Assembly (NCBI GenBank): GCA_016188175.1
Contig: JACPII010000008.1
Span: forward strand, 1-35,716
From: Candidatus Woesearchaeota archaeon
GTDB taxonomy: Archaea; Nanobdellota; Nanobdellia; Woesearchaeales; JACPBV01
Direction: 5' to 3'
Length of the DNA: 35,716 nt
This document shows positions 23,668-30,139 of the stretch, in pieces (the first letter of the stretch is position 1; the number at the start of each line of letters is the position of its first letter). Under the pieces are notes generated by a model. That model made no database searches and was not told where the DNA came from. It saw nothing but the letters and a program-made list of their open reading frames with translations. The translations under genes and the position numbers were made by a program.

Positions 23668-23831
23668 TCAAAGTTTCCCACTATACATTATGGTAAACTG
23701 AAAAAATAAAGCAGAAAAGATACAAAATAATGCAGCTCAATGTGCAAAACTAGGATTGATAATATAAGGATAATTGGTTGAAATTAGGAATAAAAAGCGA
23801 TGAGCAATAAAAAAGTAGCTAAAAAAGAAAC
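23668..23831. other. A-rich spacer
   Basis: 164 bp of A-rich sequence between two prepilin-like genes, without a credible frame. AT-rich stretches such as GATAATATAAGG could serve as a weak promoter. Nothing else is seen. Confidence 0.3.
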
Positions 23832-24311
23832 ATGAGAAAGAAAAAATCACAGATCCAGATGGGAGAAAGTGTCGCTATCCTCTTTATCTTCTTCATCCTT
23901 ATCGTATTTGGGTTTGTTTTTTACACCAAGGTGTTGAAGAGCTCCTCCAAGGTGGAAATCGAGGAAAACATCCAGCTGAAGGCCATCGCCGTCGCCCAAA
24001 GGGCTTCGTTCCTGCCGGAGCTCCAATGCTCGCAGGAAAACGTGAGGATGGAGAACTGCATTGACCTGCTCAAGCTCAACCATATTGACGAAGTGGCATT
24101 AAAAAATAAGCTGTACTACTATGATGTGTTCGGATTCAGCAGGATTATCGTCGAGCAGAAATATCCGCTGACGAAAACCATGAAGGTCTATGAAAGCGTC
24201 CCGGCAGCCTTTAAGAACAAGCTTGCAACGTTCATCCCCATCTCCCTGTACAATGCGACGGAAAACAGCTACGGCTTTGGCGTCCTCGCCGTTGAGGTGT
24301 TTTCCCCATGA
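23832..24311 (+). CDS. Membrane-anchored protein with prepilin-like N-terminus
   Basis: 159 residues. A basic N-terminus (MRKKKSQIQMGESVAILFIF) leads into a hydrophobic helix (about residues 13-34). Then come a charged helical stretch and a small soluble domain with two cysteines (LQCSQENVRMENC), likely disulfide-linked outside the cell. The architecture (basic N-terminus, hydrophobic helix continuing into a long amphipathic helix, globular head) is that of pilin-like subunits. It shares an ATGA overlap with the next gene, so the two are translated together. Confidence 0.65.
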   Translation: MRKKKSQIQMGESVAILFIFFILIVFGFVFYTKVLKSSSKVEIEENIQLKAIAVAQRASFLPELQCSQENVRMENCIDLLKLNHIDEVALKNKLYYYDVFGFSRIIVEQKYPLTKTMKVYESVPAAFKNKLATFIPISLYNATENSYGFGVLAVEVFSP

Positions 24312-24805
24312 AAAAAGGCCAGATGGAAATAATGGGATTGGCTGTTATTGTGATTCTCGTGAGCGTGGGAATTCTGTTTGCCATCCGTTTTGTCATTCTC
24401 AAGGAGCCGACTGATTACAAAAAAGGATTCACCCAGTCTGAGCTCGCTTCCAACATGCTCAGCTCCATGCTCCGGATAACGGCAGCAAACTGCAGCGGGA
24501 TGTCATTCACGGAACTGTTCCAGCACTGCGCAAGGAACCCGTCAACAACTGATGAAATCTGCTCAAACTTCCCCAATCCTCCCAGAACTTCCTGCAATTT
24601 CCTCAACCACACCGTCCAAAGGCTGTTCAACCAGACGTTCGGGGCATGGAACGTTGCCTATGAGTTTTCCGCAATGGCATCCTCAAACAAGCTGTTAAAG
24701 GCAGGAAAGCCCTGCCCCAAAGGCTTCAAGAGCAAGCTGTACCCCATCCCCGTTGACCCCGCAAGCCAGAAGACCCTTGAGCTTGAGCTGCATATCTGCG
24801 ACTGA
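24308..24805 (+). CDS. Membrane-anchored protein with prepilin-like N-terminus
   Basis: 165 residues. MKKGQMEIMGLAVIVILVSV is a good class III signal: a KKG/Q cleavage-type site and Glu at +3 of the mature chain, then a hydrophobic helix. The remainder has six cysteines (NCSG, HCAR, ICSN, SCNF, PCPK, HICD), suggesting a disulfide-stabilised external domain. It overlaps the previous gene by 4 bp. It resembles a minor pilin in layout; no named family is recognised. Confidence 0.7.
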   Translation: MKKGQMEIMGLAVIVILVSVGILFAIRFVILKEPTDYKKGFTQSELASNMLSSMLRITAANCSGMSFTELFQHCARNPSTTDEICSNFPNPPRTSCNFLNHTVQRLFNQTFGAWNVAYEFSAMASSNKLLKAGKPCPKGFKSKLYPIPVDPASQKTLELELHICD

Positions 24806-24837
24806 ATGGCAGAGCAACGGGAAGACTGACCAAAAGG

Positions 24838-24845
24838 TTTATATA
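24838..24845 (+). promoter_or_regulatory. TATA box for the DUF2683/RelE-like operon
   Basis: TTTATATA is centred about 50 nt before the ATG at 24891. This gives a leader of about 22 nt that holds an AAGGTGG ribosome binding site at 24879-24885, unlike the leaderless neighbours. Confidence 0.6.
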
Positions 24846-24890
24846 ACAAAACATAACATTTTATTATATTTCATTACAAAGGTGGTTCAT

Positions 24891-25136
24891 ATGGTACAAA
24901 CCCTCTTAGAATTGGGCGAGCGTCAGGATAGGGTTATCAATATCGTCAAAGGAAAGTATGGGATAAAAAACAAGTCTTCGGCAATAAATTTTGTCATCAA
25001 CAAATATGAGGAAGAATTTCTCGAGCCCGAGCTCAGGCCCGAATATGCCGAGAAGATAAGAAAGTTGGAAAAAGAAGGAGAGTTCCTCCACTATAAGGAT
25101 TTTGAATCCTTTAAACGGGCAATGGAAGATGCATAA
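24891..25136 (+). CDS. DUF2683-family antitoxin-like protein
   Basis: 81 residues. The N-terminal ribbon-helix-helix-like part (MVQTLLELGERQDRVINIVK, NKSSAINFVINKYEEEFLEP) is followed by ELRPEYAEKIRKLEKEGEFL. I recognise this as the archaeal DUF2683 family, normally paired with RelE/ParE-type toxins. It would bind its toxin and the operon promoter. The toxin start overlaps its stop region by 8 bp. The partner toxin is broken, so the antitoxin is now unpaired here. Confidence 0.75.
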   Translation: MVQTLLELGERQDRVINIVKGKYGIKNKSSAINFVINKYEEEFLEPELRPEYAEKIRKLEKEGEFLHYKDFESFKRAMEDA

Positions 25137-25561
25137 TTTCTCTGTTGAGGAGAACCTCAACAAAACCATGCTTAAGCTAAAGAAAAAAGATAGAGTGACC
25201 TATGATGCAATAATGAAAAAAATGGGGGAGATTATAAATAGCTCTGACATCGAGCATTACAAGAATTTACGGAACCCCTTGCAGCAATTCAAAAGAAATC
25301 CGACCACCCCCAGTCCAAGACTGGGGGATTGCTCGCTCCCTTCGGTCGCTCGGTCGGATTTCTAAGCATGCAACCATTCTGGATGGGGCTTCTGCGCCAA
25401 CCACCGGTCAAAGACCGGATGGAATGGTTGCATTCAAGCGGACCCACATCAACGGCCCGTTCGTGCTGGTGTTCCACTACAATAAGGCAGAAGATCAAAT
25501 ACGCTTCTACGACTTCGACCATCACGACAACATATACAGGAAACCGTTAACCCCCGTGTAG
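25129..25561 (+). pseudogene. RelE/ParE-like toxin gene interrupted by an insertion
   Basis: The first part (25129-25292) encodes MHNFSVEENLNKTMLKLKKK and onward to HYKNLRNPLQQFK. The last part (25438-25561) encodes RTHINGPFVLVFHYNKAEDQ, then IRFYDFDHHDNIYRKPL. Together they give a RelE-like mRNA interferase: LKKKD...LRNPLQxFKRTHI.GPFVLVF...F.DHHD.IY. The 145 bp from 25293 to 25437 are inserted with a 6-bp duplication ATTCAA (25287-25292 and 25432-25437). Removing them joins the two halves in frame into 95 codons and a stop. As it stands, the frame stops at 25363-25365. Confidence 0.85.
25293..25437. mobile_element. 145-bp palindromic insertion in the toxin gene
   Basis: Two palindromes in tandem. 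The first is a 68-bp repeat at 25295-25362 with ends GAAATCCGACC/GGTCGGATTTC; its second copy, inverted, is at 28565-28633. The second lies at 25369-25432 with arms TGCAACCATTC/GAATGGTTGCA and an inner CCGGT-caaag-ACCGG hairpin. The whole is bounded by ATTCAA direct repeats. It encodes no protein. Confidence 0.75.
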
Positions 25562-25651
25562 AAAATCTCATGCGCCATCCAAAGCCGCCCTTGCCAATGG
25601 GAGAAAGAAAATATCTGTATCTAATTCCAATCGAGCCTTTTGATGGCAACG

Positions 25652-25660
25652 TTTAAATAT
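25652..25660 (+). promoter_or_regulatory. TATA box for the 25682 prepilin-like gene
   Basis: TTTAAATAT is centred 26 nt before the ATG at 25682. Nearly the same box (TTTAAATATA) precedes the related gene at 28956. Confidence 0.6.
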
Positions 25661-25681
25661 ACCAAGAGTTCAGGGATTCCC

Positions 25682-26065
25682 ATGCATCGGAAAAACCACT
25701 GTAAAGGGAAAAAAGGCCAGGGCATGCCGATGAACGTGATCATTATTGCGGTCATGGTGCTTGTTGTCCTTGTTGTTCTCTGGTTTATCTTCAAAGGCAG
25801 AACAGAAAAGTTTGCCACAGGATTAAACCAACAGGATTTACAAAGGGATAGATTTGTTGATGAGGAGCTTCCTAAGTTGTTGGGGGGTGTGACTGCTGGC
25901 GGAAGTAGTGTACAAAGTTGTGTTCCTAATGTTGCATGTCCCATTACATCGGCAGGCGGTTGCCCAGCGGGTTGTAGGCTAGATGGATCAAAATGTATTC
26001 ACGATTGCGATCTCTATAACTCAAGAATTAGCAGTTGCCCAAGCCCATATTGTAAAGTCCAATAA
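25682..26065 (+). CDS. Cysteine-rich type IV pilin-like protein
   Basis: 127 residues. The N-terminus MHRKNHCKGKKGQGMPMNVI continues as a hydrophobic helix (IIAVMVLVVLVVLWFIFKGR), a clear class III prepilin signal with cleavage near KKGQG. The mature chain has a short helix and then a small domain with about ten cysteines (CVPNVAC, GGCPAGC, KCIHDC, SSC, YCKV), so it is probably disulfide-rich and extracellular. It is paralogous in its N-terminus to the gene at 28956 (xGxSxNxIIIAxxVLxVLVVLWxIFxGRxxKF). The leaderless ATG at 25682 is chosen; an upstream ATG at 25643 lies in the promoter. Confidence 0.75.
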   Translation: MHRKNHCKGKKGQGMPMNVIIIAVMVLVVLVVLWFIFKGRTEKFATGLNQQDLQRDRFVDEELPKLLGGVTAGGSSVQSCVPNVACPITSAGGCPAGCRLDGSKCIHDCDLYNSRISSCPSPYCKVQ

Positions 26066-26109
26066 TCAGTTTACCAATTCTCCAAAACCCCTGCCGATAG
26101 TTTTCTCCT

Positions 26110-26823
26110 TTACCTGCCAACCCCGACACCCGCGTAGTCCTGCCTCAATTCTTCCATCAGCCTTATTGCATTTTTCAGGCTGTCGGAAGGCAGCCGTTCT
26201 ATCGAGAAAACGCCTTTAAAGGAATCGGCAAAATCGGGGTTGTTAAAGAACGATAAAAGCAGCCCAATATTTTTCTGAACTTCCTTCCTGTCTCCACGGT
26301 GAACAAACTTAGCAACGGCCCCGAAATCGATGTGGTGGCATAGTGCAACAATATCCCTTGCATCAGTTAACCGTGCAGAATGAATCTTGAGGGCAATCAA
26401 TAGCTCCTTTGCGGGAATTCTTATGTGTACCTCTTTCTCTATTCCAACGATTTTCTTGGCAGCAGAATTCTTAAGCAAAGTTTCGAAGCAAAATGATGCA
26501 TTAGTGTTCCTGGAAACAACACTTCCCGCCATGATATCGACGGTAACTGGCAACTTTGTCTTCTTTTTGTAGCAGGCAATAAATCCAGAGTAAACATCCT
26601 CCAAATCTCTTCTTTTTTCCAAAACGAACTGTTTCTGATGGAGAATGCTCTGAAAATTCCCAAAATCTTTCCTGTCCATGCACACATCTGCATCAACAGA
26701 GAAGCGGTGCATATATGCCGATACTGCATAGCCGCCGATAAGAACAAACGGCAAACCGGCTGCCTCGAAGGAATGCAAAATATCAAAGATTTCATTTTCC
26801 CGCTCGATAAATGCGTCCATCAT
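26110..26823 (-). CDS. AbiEii-like nucleotidyltransferase
   Basis: 237 residues. The nucleotidyltransferase signature is LIGGYAVSAYMHRFSVDADV, with Gly30-Gly31 and the metal-binding pair Asp44/Asp46. A later acidic VTVDIMAG (about residue 95) could supply the third carboxylate. A helical C-terminal half with ELLIALKIHSARLTDARDIV fits the AbiEii / type IV toxin pattern (K...R..D..D). It starts within the stop of the upstream gene (4-bp overlap), so the pair is a unit. A role as a toxin-antitoxin or abortive-infection pair follows from family and arrangement; it is untested. Confidence 0.75.
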   Translation of the reverse strand: MMDAFIERENEIFDILHSFEAAGLPFVLIGGYAVSAYMHRFSVDADVCMDRKDFGNFQSILHQKQFVLEKRRDLEDVYSGFIACYKKKTKLPVTVDIMAGSVVSRNTNASFCFETLLKNSAAKKIVGIEKEVHIRIPAKELLIALKIHSARLTDARDIVALCHHIDFGAVAKFVHRGDRKEVQKNIGLLLSFFNNPDFADSFKGVFSIERLPSDSLKNAIRLMEELRQDYAGVGVGR

Positions 26824-27545
26824 GGCTGAGAATATGTTGCCTCCATTTGAGGAGGGTATAACTCGTCCAACATCTCCAACGCGGGCTGGAAGTTAAAGCG
26901 GTATTTCTTTGCCCACTCGACAGTTTTTGCCAAAGGTAAAACGGGGATATCGTCACAGTATTCCTTTTCGATTTCCGTTCTCCGCGAGATGACAAAGTAA
27001 ATGCCTTTTTTTTTTTCGTTTTTAAACGAATAAGATATGCCTAATCCGGAGAAGTATCCCACCCATGCAGCCTTGTCTTTTTCCACCACCTCAATAAAAA
27101 CCGGATAAGAATCCCTGCTCCTCCCGATATTATAGCCGCCCTTGGCCCAGATAAAAACCGCATCGGTGCTCGTGAAGGCATATTCCAATCCCGCTAAGTT
27201 CGGCAACAAATAGGCATCATTCAAGGCAATGGTTGCGGAGGACAACACGATTAATCTTTTCATTTCCTTATAAAAAGAATTGTTCCGATTAATCTGGATT
27301 GCCTGCCCATTTCTTTTCAAGGCACCGATGGCCTCCAAAGCCAACACCCATTTATAGGTCCATCCATAAGACTCCCGTATTTTTTTTGAGATTTTTCTAA
27401 TTGAATCTCCACCTCGGGCAGCTATCACTATTTTCGCAACATAGGGGTTAATTTCTGCAAACATATTATCATTATAATGATAATTTATATATAAAACTAT
27501 CGTTTGCAGGTATGCATTAAGCTCCGTTAAGAGCGGCTCTGCCAT
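26820..27545 (-). CDS. AbiEi-like HTH partner of the nucleotidyltransferase
   Basis: 241 residues. Residues about 30-95 look like a winged helix (NPYVAKIVIAARGGDSIRKI, SKKIRESYGWTYKWVLALEA, IGALKRNGQAI). The following 140 residues are an alpha/beta domain like the regulatory half of AbiEi-type antitoxins. It overlaps the nucleotidyltransferase by 4 bp. Its first 13 codons lie in the left arm of the inverted repeat 27510-27683, and no TATA box is clear upstream. The N-terminal dozen residues may therefore be of repeat origin, or the repeat may be an inverted duplication of the gene start. Confidence 0.65.
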   Translation of the reverse strand: MAEPLLTELNAYLQTIVLYINYHYNDNMFAEINPYVAKIVIAARGGDSIRKISKKIRESYGWTYKWVLALEAIGALKRNGQAIQINRNNSFYKEMKRLIVLSSATIALNDAYLLPNLAGLEYAFTSTDAVFIWAKGGYNIGRSRDSYPVFIEVVEKDKAAWVGYFSGLGISYSFKNEKKKGIYFVISRRTEIEKEYCDDIPVLPLAKTVEWAKKYRFNFQPALEMLDELYPPQMEATYSQP

Positions 27546-27683
27546 CCTAAGGTCAAAACTCTATTGATGAAAACAACAAGACCGTCGCGGGGGGACGTCC
27601 CTTACGGGGACGCAGGGCCATCGTTCAGCCCATCGGGAGTTTTGAAGATTGCAGAGCCGCTCCGATAGGAGCTTAATACATAC
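27510..27683. repeat. 174-bp inverted repeat overlapping a gene start
   Basis: Left arm: GTATGCATTAAGCTCC (27510-27525), 5-bp spacer, GAGCGGCTCTGC (27531-27542). Right arm, read in reverse: GTATGTATTAAGCTCC (27668-27683), 5-bp spacer, GAGCGGCTCTGC (27651-27662). Nested inside are TCAAAACTC (27553-27561) / GAGTTTTGA (27637-27645), and the GGGGACGTCCCTTACGGGGA hairpin also seen in MITE copy 1. The left arm is translated as part of the HTH gene. No other gene lies in 27546-27731. Confidence 0.7.
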
Positions 27684-27731
27684 GTTTGCAGATGAGGATG
27701 CCTTCCAAACACTAACTGCTGCAACCTTCAC

Positions 27732-28133
27732 TCACCAGGAAACCAAACTGAGGTATTTCGCTTTTTTCAAAGGCTGGAAATGTTCATCCCCCGAGAGAAG
27801 AGCGTCAGCATTGCATATCTTCGCTGTCGCGGCAACAAAAGAGTCGAGAAGCGGTATTCCAAATCTGTGGGCGATATTGGCGGCTTCCCATGCAATGTCT
27901 TTGGTAAGGGCCGACAATGAGGCCCTCTCTGAGCTTTCGGCAATTGCTAGGAATTCAAGAATATCCTCCTTGGCCGCCCCAATCTGGAGGAGTTTTTTTG
28001 CCGTCTCTGAAAAGGCGGCGATAGGAATAACCAGCCAATCTTTTTTATTTTTGGCGTTTTCGACAATGGAGACCGCTTTAGCCTCTTTTTGAAACAGTGC
28101 AATAAGAAACCAGGAATCGGTGCAGTAGCGCAT
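27732..28133 (-). CDS. vapC: VapC-like PIN-domain toxin
   Basis: 133 residues. MRYCTDSWFLIALFQKEAKA carries the first PIN aspartate (Asp6). AAFSETAKKLL holds the conserved Glu, and the C-terminal LLDSFVAATAKICNADALLS onward holds the Asp plus the final SGDEHF. PIN toxins are Mg-dependent ribonucleases. The ATG at 28133, 4 bp after the antitoxin stop, is chosen; an upstream in-frame start would lie inside the antitoxin gene and add 20 residues unlike PIN proteins. Confidence 0.85.
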   Translation of the reverse strand: MRYCTDSWFLIALFQKEAKAVSIVENAKNKKDWLVIPIAAFSETAKKLLQIGAAKEDILEFLAIAESSERASLSALTKDIAWEAANIAHRFGIPLLDSFVAATAKICNADALLSGDEHFQPLKKAKYLSLVSW

Positions 28134-28137
28134 GAAG

Positions 28138-28407
28138 TCAGCCCTCCCGTGCCCGCTCCTCTTCCATCTCCTTCCATACCTTGCGCCAGTCAAATTTTGG
28201 AATCCTGTCTAAAATTTCTAACATCTTATCCTCAGGGGTCATACCCCCCTCAATCCTGTTGAGAAACATCTCTCCATTGGGCATATGGGTTAATTTAAGG
28301 CGCCCATTTTCCATTAATCCATCTTCATCCCTGATTATCTTAGGGATGGTAATCTGCCCTTTTTTTCCCACCTTCAGCGTCTCGATAATGAGGGAACCCT
28401 GCGCCAT
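28138..28407 (-). CDS. vapB: VapB-like AbrB-type antitoxin
   Basis: 89 residues. The swapped-hairpin AbrB/SpoVT DNA-binding domain is seen at residues about 9-50 (LKVGKKGQITIPKIIRDEDG, then GRLKLTHMPNGEMFL). The C-terminal tail (EDKMLEILDRIPKFDWRKVW onward) would wrap the toxin. It precedes vapC by 4 bp, the usual order. The start is leaderless, with a GTTTAAATAAT box (plus strand about 28427-28437) some 25 nt upstream. Confidence 0.85.
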   Translation of the reverse strand: MAQGSLIIETLKVGKKGQITIPKIIRDEDGLMENGRLKLTHMPNGEMFLNRIEGGMTPEDKMLEILDRIPKFDWRKVWKEMEEERAREG

Positions 28408-28426
28408 TCCAAGTGAGAGAATTTCG

Positions 28427-28437
28427 GATTATTTAAA
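28427..28437 (-). promoter_or_regulatory. TATA box for vapBC
   Basis: GTTTAAATAAT on the minus strand is centred about 25 nt before the vapB ATG at 28407. Confidence 0.5.
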
Positions 28438-28511
28438 CTTTTCGGAAATATGCAGTAAATCGGATTTTTCTGGGCACGGGGATAATTCAAATAAAGATAT
28501 TCTATCAGTTA

Positions 28512-28784
28512 TTGACTGATGGCGTAAACCTGCTGGAAATGCAGCGGGAGTATCTTTATTCTCAGAAATACGACCCGAGCGACCGAAGGGAGCGAGCAAT
28601 CCCCCAGTCTTGGGCTGGGGGTGGTCGGATTTCTTTTGAATGGTGTAATCCCAAAGCGAGAATTTCCAGGATAATGGAAAAGATTTCCTCAAGGCATTTT
28701 CAGGACGGCCTTTCGGGAGTTTATGGGAAAGTGGATGAAAAAATATTTGAAAAGCACAAGAGAGCCATTTTAGATTTGGCTTGA
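28512..28784 (+). pseudogene. Possible gene remnant spanning a palindromic repeat
   Basis: A 90-codon frame whose middle (28565-28633) is the same 68/69-bp palindrome that breaks the RelE-like gene. The part after the repeat, encoding FEWCNPKARISRIMEKISSR then HFQDGLSGVYGKVDEKIFEK, reads like the helical C-terminus of a real protein. The part before it (LLEMQREYLYSQK) is short. No promoter or ribosome binding site is evident. It may be a decayed gene with the element inside, or chance. The rest of the 28408-28910 gap holds small hairpins only. Confidence 0.3.
28565..28633 (-). repeat. Palindromic repeat family D, second copy
   Basis: 69 bp matching, in inverted orientation, the repeat at 25295-25362, with ends GAAATaCGACC.../GGTCGGATTTC. 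The core (ACCGAAGGGAGCGAGCAATC, then CCCCAGTCTTGG) is almost identical between the copies. The left end differs by one substitution and one inserted base. Confidence 0.8.
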
Positions 28785-28879
28785 GGCGGCAAGATAAGGG
28801 ATAATAAGGATGCCAGCAGGTGTAATGGGGCAGGCTGCATAGAAGAACAGCCCCCCAACACCCAAAACCATTCGAAAGG

Positions 28880-28889
28880 TTTAAATATA
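28880..28889 (+). promoter_or_regulatory. TATA box for the 28956 prepilin-like gene
   Basis: TTTAAATATA matches the box of the 25682 gene but lies about 72 nt before the ATG, leaving a leader with GAGGTG (28942-28947) as ribosome binding site. Confidence 0.5.
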
Positions 28890-28955
28890 ACATAGCCCAA
28901 AGTTAGCCTATTGGTTAAGTGTTGGAATAAAGTATTCAAACGAGGTGCTCAGGAA

Positions 28956-29267
28956 ATGAAAAGAAAGGCTCAGGGTCTCAGTCTCAATACGATTATCATT
29001 GCAGCGATTGTTCTGATTGTTCTCGTTGTCCTCTGGGCAATATTCACCGGAAGGATGGGGAAGTTTACCCAAGACATCAAAACCCAAGATTTAAAAACCC
29101 AAGAATCCGCAAATAAGCTTGCAGCAATGTCTAAAGGTAACTGCCTAGATATTGCCACCAACGGTTGTGCTGGACTTAAAAAGGATGACCTTTGCAGGAT
29201 TGATAATGCAGGGGCTTGTGGTCTTTGTTCGGCGGATGCAGGAACTTGTACTGCACCAACCCCTTAA
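28956..29267 (+). CDS. Cysteine-rich type IV pilin-like protein
   Basis: 103 residues. MKRKAQGLSLNTIIIAAIVL is a class III prepilin signal with cleavage near KAQG, followed by a hydrophobic helix to residue about 29 and IFTGRMGKF. The helical stretch TQDIKTQDLKTQESANKLAA leads to a small domain with seven cysteines (NCLD, GCAG, LCRI, ACGLC, TCTA). It is an N-terminal paralogue of the 25682 product with a different head. The ATG at 28956 begins the signal and follows GAGGTG by 8 nt; a TTG at 28911 is rejected. Confidence 0.75.
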   Translation: MKRKAQGLSLNTIIIAAIVLIVLVVLWAIFTGRMGKFTQDIKTQDLKTQESANKLAAMSKGNCLDIATNGCAGLKKDDLCRIDNAGACGLCSADAGTCTAPTP

Positions 29268-29299
29268 TTTTTCTTTCTTTTTTCCTTTTATTTTTTTTC
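29268..29299 (+). terminator. T-rich terminator after the pilin-like gene
   Basis: A nearly pure T/C tract (TTTTTCTTTCTTTTTTCC, then TTTTATTTTTTTT) directly follows the TAA at 29265-29267, the form of a strong archaeal terminator. Confidence 0.6.
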
Positions 29300-29307
29300 C
29301 CTAGAAC

Positions 29308-29445
29308 ATGCCCAGATACCTCACCGAGACCACGCTGTTTGACATCGCTGCATTAATCGCATTGCTTATCCTTCTTGGCTTGCTGCTCCAGAGGCTTGAA
29401 GTCCTGAGCGAGTTTGGAAGAGTCCTGGATGTAATAGGTAGGTAG
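29308..29445 (+). CDS. Possible 45-residue single-pass membrane protein
   Basis: MPRYLTETTLFDIAALIALL continues into ILLGLLLQRLEVLSEFG, giving one hydrophobic helix (about residues 10-28) followed by a charged helix. It lies 40 bp after the pilin-like gene, beyond its terminator tract, and has no clear promoter or ribosome binding site. It is included because the hydrophobic-then-amphipathic layout matches its neighbours. It could be chance. Confidence 0.3.
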   Translation: MPRYLTETTLFDIAALIALLILLGLLLQRLEVLSEFGRVLDVIGR

Positions 29446-29459
29446 CGCTTGAGCGCCAT

Positions 29460-29645
29460 TCAACCCTTTGGCTTCATCCTTGACAGCCACTTTTTCCTTT
29501 GGGTTTCGAAGTTGGAAATTTCTTTTGGCCAGCAATCCATCCCAAGCTGGTTCCCCTCCGCCGAAGCTTTCGATAGTTTTTCCATATGTATGGAGATCTG
29601 CCCGTCAAATCCTCGTATCTTCTCTCTTATGCCAGCTTTTCCCAT
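29460..29645 (-). CDS. Small helical protein of unknown function
   Basis: 61 residues (IREKIRGFDGQISIHMEKLS, then WPKEISNFETQRKKWLSRMK), mostly charged helix. It overlaps the end of the preceding minus-strand gene by 19 bp, which suggests a translationally coupled pair. I do not recognise the family with certainty; a small partner such as an antitoxin is possible but unsupported. Confidence 0.5.
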   Translation of the reverse strand: MGKAGIREKIRGFDGQISIHMEKLSKASAEGNQLGMDCWPKEISNFETQRKKWLSRMKPKG

Positions 29646-30139
29646 TTTCCCCCCACTCTTTGGTAGGAATCCTCAACCACATCGAAAAGCCGGATCATAT
29701 CCTGATGCGACAGGGTTGTCTTCGGGGCGGGTTTACTGCCTCTCACGCACCGGAAAACTGCAATAAGCTCAGAGGCCTGTTTCCTCGAAAAGCCCGCCTT
29801 GAATAGTAATTCCATAAATCCCATCGTCGAGTGCTCTTTTCCATCGAGGAGAGCCTCAGTAAGGTAAACCGCGCGAAGCCTGAGAATGAGCGGATAGATG
29901 ATGCTCGGCAGCTCGCTCTGGAGCTCAAGGAGCCTTTGGGTGATCGCTAAAGAACTCTCCGTTGTTTCTATAAACTTTTCCAGGCTCTTCTTTGAAGGCC
30001 TTGCGTTGCGATACTTTTCCAGCAGATCACCGTTAAAAATGGGCCTGGATTCCCTTAACACTGGTAAAATGAATGAAGGATTGACTTCGATGGCATTTTC
30101 GAGCTGCTCTACGGTTCCATGAGAAGCTGTCAAAAACAC
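29627..30139 (-). CDS. Helical protein of unknown function, possibly 5'-truncated
   Basis: 170 residues, all helical, with no membrane segment (QLENAIEVNPSFILPVLRES, KKSLEKFIETTESSLAITQR, FMELLFKAGFSRKQASELIA). Only GTG (30139) or TTG starts are available. The GTG lies inside the conserved GTCAAAAA.ACCCCGCCC module of repeat family C (from 30129), and no promoter is visible. The repeat may have replaced the original 5' end. The 61-residue gene is its likely partner. The function is unknown. Confidence 0.5.
   Translation of the reverse strand: MFLTASHGTVEQLENAIEVNPSFILPVLRESRPIFNGDLLEKYRNARPSKKSLEKFIETTESSLAITQRLLELQSELPSIIYPLILRLRAVYLTEALLDGKEHSTMGFMELLFKAGFSRKQASELIAVFRCVRGSKPAPKTTLSHQDMIRLFDVVEDSYQRVGGKWEKLA

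Noticed and set aside
27649-28092. 147-residue plus-strand frame
   Set aside because: It is antisense to the well-supported PIN-domain toxin and has no domain of its own.
25295-28633. Palindromic repeats as a possible CRISPR array
   Set aside because: The copies are two, far apart, inverted and without regular spacers; no cas genes are present.
29353-29535. 60-residue minus-strand frame
   Set aside because: It overlaps the 61-residue minus-strand gene in another frame and the small plus-strand membrane frame; its composition is not protein-like.
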